A stretch of 7,106 bases of DNA from Bacilli bacterium. GTDB taxonomy: Bacteria; Bacillota_I; Bacilli_A; RF39; UBA660. Positions within the stretch are counted from its first letter, which is position 1. Each line of letters starts with the position of its first letter. The stretch covers positions 1 through 7,106 of the forward strand of contig CAAGQJ010000057.1 in the NCBI GenBank assembly GCA_900772095.1. The letters are read 5' to 3'. The notes beneath the pieces are model-generated. The model saw only the letters and a program-made list of their open reading frames with translations. It was not told the origin of the DNA and searched no databases. Both the position numbers and the translations under genes were made by a program. Positions 1-6,892 of this stretch are shown piece by piece.

Positions 1-9
1 CACAGGTAT

Positions 10-15
10 ATTATA
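10..15 (-). promoter_or_regulatory. Possible -10 box for a gene beyond the left edge
   Basis: On the minus strand a perfect TATAAT occurs two bases after the T-run of the terminator that ends the secreted-protein gene. Similar TATAAT boxes follow the terminators in the other gaps of this window, which makes a promoter for the next minus-strand gene plausible. There is no good -35 box at 16-18 bases (the site reads TAGTTT), and the gene it would serve is outside the window. TATAAT is also easy to find by chance in such A+T-rich sequence, so this is only a candidate. Confidence 0.25.
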
Positions 16-17
16 AT

Positions 18-49
18 AAAAAAACGTGAATAAAACTAGTCTATTCACG
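18..49 (-). terminator. Intrinsic terminator of the secreted-protein gene
   Basis: Read on the minus strand, a perfect 8-bp stem (CGTGAATA at 49-42 with TATTCACG at 32-25) encloses a 9-base loop and is followed at once by seven T residues (24-18). The TGA stop codon (47-45) lies inside the first arm, so the terminator starts within the coding sequence. On the plus strand no T-run follows the stem, so it acts for the minus-strand gene only. The stem has only three G:C pairs, so termination strength is uncertain. A hairpin a short way downstream of a DGR variable region is also a known DGR element; that second role is speculation here. Confidence 0.8.
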
Positions 50-2135
50 AAACTATTTTGTAAGGATTTGTTGCTATACCTGAACCAGTTACTTTGGTTG
101 AAGAGACAAGAGATAGAGAGGGACGTACGCCGAAGCCGTAGTCATTGAAAACGAGGTCGCCGCCAAGTTCGCCGCCGTTGCCATCAACATCCCAAACGCT
201 AGCGTAATCGCCATCAAAGTCGCCCGGAGACAAAGCCCACCAAAACCAGTTCTCAGTATTTTTTAATAAATAATAACTAAAGTTAACATCATGGCCACCA
301 CCTGCATATACTACTTCATCTGCAGTAAGTAATCCGATCTTTTTATCTAACGCTCCATTACCATATGTTTTATCACTTATAGTATATTTTGATAACTTGC
401 CGCCTAAATCATCGTTTGGACAAACTAGAGTTGGGCTACCAGCTAAAAGAAGATCGTCATTTTCCATTATTCTCTTGGTAGTTCCATAATAATTAACATT
501 TAATCCATAACCATAATTTGTACCTATTGTCCCTAGTCCCCAAGGGTCAAATGTTGTATTTTTTACAGTACTCTTATCATTACACCATATCGTATCAGCA
601 ATATAATTATCATAAGTAGCAATATTATTATCATACCATTCTTCTAAATACTTTAATATTGTACTTTTATTGATATTGGCATGAGCATTAGCGTATGATG
701 TTGAAGCAGTCCACGTACCTCCAGCACTGGTACAAGCGCTTTGATTAGCGGATGTCCCATCGGAGCATCCAACATTACCATACATTAATCCAACAAATGC
801 ATTATCGCCATAAGCATAGTTAAATTTGCTTTCACCAATGATTGCCGCATCACCACTATCATTAGCTTCTGCACATGGATTAGTTTTTCCATTTGCATTA
901 TTATTGAAAAGTGCTAACTTTATTGAACCATCGCCAGTTACTCTTACAATTCTCCAGCATTTATTAGCAAACTCTACATAATTGTTTTCTACTGCTCCTC
1001 TAAAATAGTAGCTCGTACCATAATCATCAGCTGTACTTGCCATAACTGCCTCAGTCTCTTCAGGGAATGCTTTCATTCCACCAGATATTTTACTATACGT
1101 AAATCCATCTGCACTAGTTTCTCTTATCAAAAGTAGTTGCTTCTTATTTGTGGTTTCAAGCAGTTCATCAGTATCAGATAGTACATCAGAGTAATCATAC
1201 GCTGAACTTACCATATACTTACCTTTTAATGTGCTCAATCCTTCACTATATTTTACCTTCTTTGGATTTTCTATTGTATATGTTCCATCATCATTTACTT
1301 TATATGTATCACCGTATGTATAATACGCATCAGCATCGAAATTCCATGATGGATAGGTGTCATTTATACTATAACTTGTCGCAGCACCTGGCGGCGTTAA
1401 TGTTTCTCTTAATTCATTATCTCTTCTTATTGCTGCAAGCAGTGTTCCATCTTTAGCACTATTCCATCCGTTTGGTACAGAATCTTTTATTTCATCAGTT
1501 GTTATCTCTATTAAGCCACCAAATATTTTATTTTTATCAGCATCTTGTGATATATGATTATCGGGGAAATATATATTTAATGTATATGTATGAACAACGT
1601 TTTCTCCTGGCATAAAATATCCACTACCTAAGATAGTGCCTGTTGTATTTGCTCCTGTTGGGATCTCTTGCCATGTTTCTATATTTACTACTTTTCCATT
1701 ATCACTATCTTCTTTGCTTCCAATAAGTGTATATTTTAGTGCTCCACTCGAAAACTGATTTTGGGGTATTACTAATTTTATATTATATGGCATTTTCATA
1801 TTTTTTGAGGCATCAGTAGTATTAGTTCCAGTTAATGTAAATGTTTTTACGCCTACCGGTTCATATTCACTTTGGTCACAATAATATGCTCCTACTTGTT
1901 TAGTACACTCATTTTTTGCTGGTGTTGGTTGCACGTTCTCTGAAATTTGGACACTATTAGTATTTGCAAACTTTATTTTTAGCTGACCTGCTCCTACTTT
2001 TAAAGTTGCTTCTGTTTCACCTGTGCTCATACCTGCTGTAAAATAAGCATAAGTTCCGCCTATTACTGCAACAATTAAAGTTACTAGCAGCATTATTACG
2101 TAAGCTATTTTATTTTTTTCTTCCACTAGGATCAT
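45..2135 (-). CDS. Secreted TasA-like protein with putatively DGR-diversified C-terminal domain
   Basis: A 696-residue exported protein, probably a surface ligand-binding protein. The signal region at residues 12-34 is a hydrophobic stretch ending IGGTYAYFTA, the pattern of SipW-dependent substrates; by analogy with TasA, cleavage is likely after Ala30. The following ATLKVGAGQLKIKF resembles the start of mature TasA/camelysin, and residues ~35-215 look like a beta-rich domain of that type. Residues ~365-680 look like a C-type-lectin/FGE-like domain: it begins YFRGAVENNYVEFANKCWRIVRV, here split as YFRGAVENN and CWRIVRV (393-399), continues with KKIGLLTADEV (598-608), and ends WWALSP...GVRPSLSL. 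Eight cysteines (77, 86, 393, 421, 457, 468, 518, 572) could form disulfides. There is no LPXTG motif or C-terminal anchor. The ATG start has AAAGGAA six bases upstream; GTG at codon 4 is less well placed. The last ~50 codons differ sharply in composition from the rest (separate entry). Export type is fairly sure, the domain fold is inferred, and the ligand is unknown. Confidence 0.85.
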   Translation of the reverse strand: MILVEEKNKIAYVIMLLVTLIVAVIGGTYAYFTAGMSTGETEATLKVGAGQLKIKFANTNSVQISENVQPTPAKNECTKQVGAYYCDQSEYEPVGVKTFTLTGTNTTDASKNMKMPYNIKLVIPQNQFSSGALKYTLIGSKEDSDNGKVVNIETWQEIPTGANTTGTILGSGYFMPGENVVHTYTLNIYFPDNHISQDADKNKIFGGLIEITTDEIKDSVPNGWNSAKDGTLLAAIRRDNELRETLTPPGAATSYSINDTYPSWNFDADAYYTYGDTYKVNDDGTYTIENPKKVKYSEGLSTLKGKYMVSSAYDYSDVLSDTDELLETTNKKQLLLIRETSADGFTYSKISGGMKAFPEETEAVMASTADDYGTSYYFRGAVENNYVEFANKCWRIVRVTGDGSIKLALFNNNANGKTNPCAEANDSGDAAIIGESKFNYAYGDNAFVGLMYGNVGCSDGTSANQSACTSAGGTWTASTSYANAHANINKSTILKYLEEWYDNNIATYDNYIADTIWCNDKSTVKNTTFDPWGLGTIGTNYGYGLNVNYYGTTKRIMENDDLLLAGSPTLVCPNDDLGGKLSKYTISDKTYGNGALDKKIGLLTADEVVYAGGGHDVNFSYYLLKNTENWFWWALSPGDFDGDYASVWDVDGNGGELGGDLVFNDYGFGVRPSLSLVSSTKVTGSGIATNPYKIVS
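99..251 (-). other. Putative DGR variable region (VR) with IMH-like 3' end
   Basis: This covers residues ~629-679 of the secreted protein. G+C is 70 of 120 bases at 121-240 by hand count, against 30 of 120 at 541-660 in the same gene. In residues 638-669, 30 of 32 codons end in C or T (exceptions TGG648 and GAA656), and nine are GGC. Codons that look fixed (TGG, GCT, GTT, TTT, CTT) have no A at positions 1-2. The others (GGC, GAC, GAT, TAC, AGC, CTC, TTC, AAC, AAT) are one or two changes from AAC, AAT or TAC, as expected if template adenines were randomised. The last ~30 coding bases (131-102) contain only two adenines, as expected for an initiation-of-mutagenic-homing segment. This is established DGR logic applied by pattern reading; the template repeat and reverse transcriptase are not in the window. 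Confidence 0.72.
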
Positions 2136-2154
2136 CTACTTTCCTTTCTATTGT

Positions 2155-2184
2155 ATTATATTTTTATTTTTTATGCAATAAAAA
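2155..2184 (-). promoter_or_regulatory. Promoter of the secreted-protein gene
   Basis: A perfect TATAAT lies at 2160-2155 on the minus strand. At the right spacing the -35 region is a poor T-rich stretch (TTTTAT around 2183-2178) that overlaps the T-run of the polC terminator; TTGCAT at 2178-2173 is a better match but only 12 bases from the -10 box. Transcription would start near 2148, leaving a leader of roughly 13 bases made almost entirely of the ribosome binding site AAAGGAA (2147-2141). The -10 call is reasonable and the -35 is weak. Confidence 0.5.
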
Positions 2185-2204
2185 GAACTTCATAAGAAGC
2201 TCTT
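2180..2204 (-). terminator. Intrinsic terminator of polC
   Basis: On the minus strand AAGAGCTTC (2204-2196) pairs with GAAGTTCTT (2191-2183) in a 9-bp stem with one G-U wobble and a 4-base TTAT loop, followed by a short T-rich tail. The first arm begins in the second base of the TAA stop codon of polC. The uninterrupted T-run after the stem is only three to five bases counting the stem end, so it may be leaky and allow some read-through into the secreted-protein gene. Confidence 0.65.
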
Positions 2205-5200
2205 AAAATAAACTTAACTGACTAGATTCAGGCATAGCATCTAAAACGTTCATGCTCCTTAAACGTTCTATGAGACTGGCACTTACTTTTCCTCTTACTT
2301 GTAGGTCTTCTACGCTAACGAATTTACCATTTTCTCTTTCTTTGACAATGGTTTTTGCTACTGTTTCACCTAGTCCATCTACGGATGCAAATGGTGGTCT
2401 TATTGAGGTTTCATCATAAACTCCCCATACGGTGGCATTACTATCATATAGGTCAATTGGTAAGAATTTAATTCCTCTTGCTGATGCTTCTAAGCATACT
2501 TTTAAACATTCTAGTAAGCCTTGGTCTTTGTTGGTTGCATCAAATCCTTTTGCATTAATTTCTTCTACTTTCTTTTTAATTGCGTCATAGCCTTTACTCA
2601 TTGTTTCTACGTCAAAGTCAGTTGCTTTACTGGTTAGCCAAGATGCGTAGAAGTATACTGGCATGTGGACTTTAAACCAAGCAATGCGGAATGCGGAAAT
2701 TACGTAAGCTGCTGCGTGGGCTTTAGGGAACATGTATTTGATTTTGTGGCAGCTTTCAATGTACCAATCAGGGATGTTATTGTCAATCATTATTTGTTTA
2801 AAGTTTTCCCAGTTTTCTTTTTCTTTTGGTTTACTGGCTTTGCCTTTACGTACGAATTCCATGATTTTGAAGGCTTTAATTGGTTCTACACCTTCTTTCA
2901 TTAGGTAAACCATGATGTCATCACGACAACCAATTGTTTCTTTAAATGGTACTTTAATGTTGCCATTTTCATCAGGTGTACATAAATCACGGGCATTTCC
3001 TAGCCATACATCAGTACCGTGTGATAGACCAGCTATTTTAATAAGTTCGGCAAAGGTTGTTGGTTTAATTTCGTCTACCATCCCAACTGTAAATTTAGTT
3101 CCAAATTCAGGAATTCCAAGGGTTCCAGTTGGACACATTATTTGTTCGTTAGTAACGCCTAGTGCTTTGGTTGATGAGAAAATACTCATAGTTTCTTTAT
3201 CGTCAAGTGGTACTTTACTTACGTCCATTTTGGTAAGGTCTTGAATCATACGTAGCTGGGTTGGGTCGGAGTGTCCTAAAATGTCTAGTTTTAATAAACA
3301 TTCTTCTATTGAGTGGTAACCAAAGTGAGTGGTTCGCCATGGACTGGTGGCGTCGTCTGCTGGAAACTGAAATGGTGTAAAGTCATATACTTCTTTGTAG
3401 TCTGGTACTACGACGATACCACCTGGATGCTGACCAGTTGTTCTTTTGACACCAGTACAACCTAGAGCTAGTCTTTCTATTTCAGCGTTTCTTAGGGTTA
3501 TTCCTTTTTCTTCAGCGTAGCCTCTTACAAAACCGAAGGCTGTTTTTTCGGCAACAGTACCGATGGTTCCAGCGCGATATACATTGTCTACTCCGAATAG
3601 GACTTTAGTGTATTCATGGGCACTTGCTTGGTTAAGATCTGAGAAGTTTAAGTCAATATCCGGGACTTTGTCGGCGTTAAATCCTAGGAAGGTTGCGAAT
3701 GGCATGTCATGACCATCTTTGTATAGTTTTTCGCCACATTCGCAGATTCTATCAGGAAGGTCAATTCCGCAAGTATAATCTAAGCTTAGATCTTTACCGT
3801 TTTCATCTTCAAAATAACTTTTCTTACATTTTAAACAGCGATAATGAGCTGGTAATGGGTTTACTTCGGTGATTCCCATCATGGTTGCTACGAATGATGA
3901 ACCTACTGAACCACGAGATCCAACTAGAAATCCTTCATCGTTTGAGTGTTTAACTAGTCTTTGAGCAATTAGGTAAATTGGGTCAAAGCCACCACCAATG
4001 ATACCGCCTAGACTTTTCTTTAGTTTTTTATCTAGGGCTTCGTCGGTCATTTCACCGTCTTCTTCTTGCCATTTTGCTTTAATACCTTCTTTAATTAATG
4101 ATTTAACAGCATCTATTCCTTCATAGATAACTTTATGAACTGCGTTAAAGATTTTTCTTTCTAACTCAGGGTCATTTTCATCAGTTTCTTTTAGAATATT
4201 TTCTTTACAAGTTTTATAGACGATGTCGCCATATAGTTCTTTACCAATACGTTCTTCTATAATTAAAGGCAGATTTTCACCATACCAAGAGGTTGCACGG
4301 TCGTATACAAGGTCAGTTACAACTCTTGGACAGTCTAAGTAGTGAGTTCCATCATCTGATTTTACTCTTGGAGAAAATGGGGTTCCGCCAGTATCTGGGA
4401 TTACTTCAAATTCTTCAATCATGTCGGCTATTTTATTAGTATTTGTTATGACTATTTCTTTTCTTAAATCTTCATCTAAAAAGTTAAAGTCTTCTAACAT
4501 TTCATTTGTAGTTCTAAAGTGCATTGATGGAATTTCGGTGATGTTTGATTTAGCTAGTGGATGTCTACCACCACCGGGAACTTTTTGATTAATAATTATT
4601 TCACGGTAGATTTTGTCTTCTCTAAAGAAGTGATGAACGTCACCGGTAGCAACAATGATTTTGCCAGCTTCTTTTGTGGTTTTAACAATTTTAGTTAAAT
4701 GGTTTAATAGTTCGGCGGTACTTCCAAAGTCGCTTGTTTGTAATAGATGCCCGTAAACTTCCGGACTTTGCACTTCTACGTAGTCATAGAAATTAATAAT
4801 GTTTGTTAGTTCTTCACTGTCTTTACTTTTAGCTTCTCTAAATACTTCAGATTCAGCACAGCCACTACCAATAAGTAGGCCTTCTCTTAGTTCATTTAGT
4901 TTGCTACGCGGAATTCTTGGAGTTTTATAGATGTATGTGGTGTTTGCTAGAGAAACAATTTTGAATAGATTTTTTAGTCCAGTTTTATTTTTTACAAGGA
5001 CGTTAAAGTGATAGGTACGACCAAATTTATGAATTTCATTTTTAGGTACAAGATTTTCTAAGTCAGAGATAAGTTTAAAATTTTGATTAGATAGTCTTTT
5101 TAGCATTTTATAAAATACTAGAGCAGTTCCTTCAGCATCATAGTCGGCACGGTGGTGAGCATCTTCGTCAAAAGCTACGTCATATCTTTTTACTAGGGCT

Positions 5201-6813
5201 GATAGACTGTGTCTTGAATGTTCTTGGTCTAGAGCACGTGATAATTCTAGAGTGTCTATTACGGTGTTTTTAAATTCGCCTAATCCATATTTTTTCATGG
5301 CCATTTCAATAAATGAAATATCAAATTTTGCATTGTGAGCTACCATTGGCGCATCGCCAGTCCATTCTAAGAATTTTTTGGTAACGGTTTCTTCATCTTC
5401 TTTGCCTTTTAACATTTCGTCAGTAATGTGAGTTATTTCAGTTATTTTAGTGGGTAGTGGACAGTGTGGATCAATTAGTTCATCAAATCTATCAATGATT
5501 TCCCCATTTTGAATTTTTACAGCACCAATTTCAATCATTTGGTCTTTGCCACCTGCATTAAAACCTGTGGTTTCGGTATCAAATACGACATAGCATGAGT
5601 CAATTAAATTTTCTTTTGATGGTCTTACAACTATATTTACGGTATCATCAACTAGAGTTAATTCGGTTCCAAAGATACCTTTAAATCTTTTGCTTGGGTC
5701 TTCTACTTTCTTATTATGATTTTTGATTATTTCGTAGATTATGGGAAATGCTTGACAGCCGTTATGGTCAGTTACTGCGACAGCTTTATAGCCGGCATTT
5801 ATTAGATTGGTGATAAGTTCACATGAGTGTTTATCTAGGTCAAATTTGGTTACCGCATCCATTTGGCTCATCATGGTATGGGCATGAAGTTCTACTCTCT
5901 TTTCTTCAGCATCATCTACAAATTTTACAGTTTTATCTTCGATTTCTTCTATGTCGCGAACGTTAAAGACTAAGTCTTTGGCAAAGGTATCGTTTTTAAT
6001 ATATCCTCTAAATTTATACCACTTACCTTCTTTTAGGCCACCTTTATATTTATTGAATTCTTCTTCGTCTCTTGAAAAGATTTTGGCAAGAATACTGTCG
6101 GTTTTATCAGAGATTTTTAAAGTTAGTATGCGGAAGTTACTTTTATTAGATACAAATTCTTCTATACCAAATATGTAGGCTTCAACAGTGATATTGTTTT
6201 CTTCACCAAAGATATCTTTTATTTGGGTAATTGTTTTACTTTTGATCGGTTCACCAACAATTACTTTAAATTTTGGTTCTTCTTTTACGATGATGTCTTC
6301 TCTTTTTTGTTTAATTTCTTCTTTGACTTTGGTTCTTTCTTCGTCATCTATAATTGGTGAGATACTATAATCTTTTAAGCCAGCATTATTCATAAAGTTT
6401 AGAATACTTTTGCTGTGAAAGTCTAGTAAATCTTTTTCTATGGGGCTTGTTACTTTTAGAGAAATATCGTGATCATTTACGGTAATTTTAGTGTCTAGTA
6501 AACTTATTAGTGATGGATTTTCTTTAGTTAATATTTCAAGATAGAATTTAAAATAATTAGTAATATCATCTTCGCTTACGGTATCACAGTTTATTAATAT
6601 GGAAATATCAAACACTTCTTCTAAGCCTTCGTGAGCTAAATTTATTAAATCGTAAAGGGCCTTAATATCGCTTATGGGAGTATTGGTTTTTAGGTAAACA
6701 GTCCATGTTTGTTTCTTGTTATTTACCACTACTTTTTCTACTGATACATCTTTAAATGCTTCCTTTTGGGTAAATTCTATTTTGTTAAAAAATCTTTCTA
6801 ATGCACTGTTCAT
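2203..6813 (-). CDS. polC: DNA polymerase III subunit alpha, Gram-positive type (PolC)
   Basis: Replicative DNA polymerase with built-in 3'-5' proofreading; acts at the cytoplasmic replisome on the sliding clamp. 1536 residues from the chosen start. Order: N-terminal domain; OB fold (~184-295); PHP domain with HAHT (H310, H312), DH (349-350), E384 and the later GDVH (~724-727); inserted DEDDh exonuclease with DTETTG (D412, E414), HNAKFD (D498) and HRADYD (H554, D559); palm with GSRGSVGSSF, a zinc-ribbon-like Cys cluster (993-1026) and catalytic D1052, D1054 in PDIDLNFS plus D1177 in LKLDILG; the conserved SHGTDVWLGNA; helix-hairpin-helix (~1476-1495); and a C-terminal clamp-binding QLSLF. All catalytic residues are present, so the enzyme should be active. 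It is ~100 residues longer than Bacillus subtilis PolC (1437), mostly from an insert at ~861-931. The ATG at 6825 is in frame but lies on the Shine-Dalgarno sequence, so the ATG at 6813 was chosen. Confidence 0.98.
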   Translation of the reverse strand: MNSALERFFNKIEFTQKEAFKDVSVEKVVVNNKKQTWTVYLKTNTPISDIKALYDLINLAHEGLEEVFDISILINCDTVSEDDITNYFKFYLEILTKENPSLISLLDTKITVNDHDISLKVTSPIEKDLLDFHSKSILNFMNNAGLKDYSISPIIDDEERTKVKEEIKQKREDIIVKEEPKFKVIVGEPIKSKTITQIKDIFGEENNITVEAYIFGIEEFVSNKSNFRILTLKISDKTDSILAKIFSRDEEEFNKYKGGLKEGKWYKFRGYIKNDTFAKDLVFNVRDIEEIEDKTVKFVDDAEEKRVELHAHTMMSQMDAVTKFDLDKHSCELITNLINAGYKAVAVTDHNGCQAFPIIYEIIKNHNKKVEDPSKRFKGIFGTELTLVDDTVNIVVRPSKENLIDSCYVVFDTETTGFNAGGKDQMIEIGAVKIQNGEIIDRFDELIDPHCPLPTKITEITHITDEMLKGKEDEETVTKKFLEWTGDAPMVAHNAKFDISFIEMAMKKYGLGEFKNTVIDTLELSRALDQEHSRHSLSALVKRYDVAFDEDAHHRADYDAEGTALVFYKMLKRLSNQNFKLISDLENLVPKNEIHKFGRTYHFNVLVKNKTGLKNLFKIVSLANTTYIYKTPRIPRSKLNELREGLLIGSGCAESEVFREAKSKDSEELTNIINFYDYVEVQSPEVYGHLLQTSDFGSTAELLNHLTKIVKTTKEAGKIIVATGDVHHFFREDKIYREIIINQKVPGGGRHPLAKSNITEIPSMHFRTTNEMLEDFNFLDEDLRKEIVITNTNKIADMIEEFEVIPDTGGTPFSPRVKSDDGTHYLDCPRVVTDLVYDRATSWYGENLPLIIEERIGKELYGDIVYKTCKENILKETDENDPELERKIFNAVHKVIYEGIDAVKSLIKEGIKAKWQEEDGEMTDEALDKKLKKSLGGIIGGGFDPIYLIAQRLVKHSNDEGFLVGSRGSVGSSFVATMMGITEVNPLPAHYRCLKCKKSYFEDENGKDLSLDYTCGIDLPDRICECGEKLYKDGHDMPFATFLGFNADKVPDIDLNFSDLNQASAHEYTKVLFGVDNVYRAGTIGTVAEKTAFGFVRGYAEEKGITLRNAEIERLALGCTGVKRTTGQHPGGIVVVPDYKEVYDFTPFQFPADDATSPWRTTHFGYHSIEECLLKLDILGHSDPTQLRMIQDLTKMDVSKVPLDDKETMSIFSSTKALGVTNEQIMCPTGTLGIPEFGTKFTVGMVDEIKPTTFAELIKIAGLSHGTDVWLGNARDLCTPDENGNIKVPFKETIGCRDDIMVYLMKEGVEPIKAFKIMEFVRKGKASKPKEKENWENFKQIMIDNNIPDWYIESCHKIKYMFPKAHAAAYVISAFRIAWFKVHMPVYFYASWLTSKATDFDVETMSKGYDAIKKKVEEINAKGFDATNKDQGLLECLKVCLEASARGIKFLPIDLYDSNATVWGVYDETSIRPPFASVDGLGETVAKTIVKERENGKFVSVEDLQVRGKVSASLIERLRSMNVLDAMPESSQLSLF

Positions 6814-6825
6814 ATACTCCTCCAT
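6811..6825 (-). promoter_or_regulatory. Ribosome binding site that decides the polC start
   Basis: The minus strand reads ATGGAGGAGTATATG at 6825-6811. The first ATG merges into the strong Shine-Dalgarno GGAGGAG (6823-6817), which sits at ideal distance from the second ATG (6813-6811). No purine-rich site precedes the first ATG at a useful distance. Translation should therefore start at 6813, giving a protein that begins MNSALERFF and is four residues shorter than the longest open frame. Confidence 0.88.
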
Positions 6826-6839
6826 TTACTTCTTTTATA

Positions 6840-6868
6840 ATTATAACTTATCTATATAGAAAAAAAAA
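6840..6868 (-). promoter_or_regulatory. Promoter of polC
   Basis: TATAAT lies at 6845-6840 on the minus strand, within the 12-base string GTTATAATTATA that is also present at the promoter of the upstream small gene. With 17-base spacing the -35 position falls in the T-run of the preceding terminator (TTTTTT), a poor match to TTGACA. Predicted transcription start is near 6833, giving a leader of about 20 bases that holds the strong Shine-Dalgarno sequence. Confidence 0.5.
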
Positions 6869-6889
6869 TACTTCTAGAGTACTTTTTTT
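6860..6889 (-). terminator. Terminator after the small membrane gene, possibly bidirectional
   Basis: On the minus strand AGTACT (within A7GTACT, 6889-6878) pairs with AGTATT of the AGTA-T9 arm (6872-6860) around a 5-base CTAGA loop. Four Watson-Crick pairs and one G-U wobble are extended by seven A:U pairs, and the T9 tract supplies the tail. The stop codon of the small gene lies three bases before it. The plus strand also shows the hairpin followed by T7, so it could stop transcription from either side. It separates the small gene from polC. Confidence 0.75.
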
Positions 6890-6892
6890 AAA

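Noticed and set aside
45..47. TGA read as tryptophan, as in mycoplasmas
   Set aside because: TGA ends the secreted protein inside a terminator hairpin, and the tryptophans I checked in the window are TGG.
99..251. G+C-rich 3' end explained as recently acquired foreign DNA
   Set aside because: The frame continues without a break, and the shift is confined to specific codon positions and to a domain segment typical of DGR targets. The sequence after it returns to the gene's usual A+T-rich codons.
1148..1456. 102-codon open frame on the plus strand
   Set aside because: It lies antisense inside the secreted-protein gene, and its His/Tyr/Leu-rich translation looks like a mirror of Ser/Thr/Asp codons. 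It has no convincing ribosome binding site.
2665..3244. Plus-strand open frames of 79 and 110 codons
   Set aside because: Both are antisense to highly conserved parts of polC and resemble no family.
5951..6370. Plus-strand open frames of 75 and 60 codons
   Set aside because: Antisense shadows of the polC N-terminal and OB-fold coding region.
6814..6825. Longer polC start adding four residues
   Set aside because: The upstream ATG forms part of the Shine-Dalgarno sequence of the ATG at 6813 and has no site of its own.
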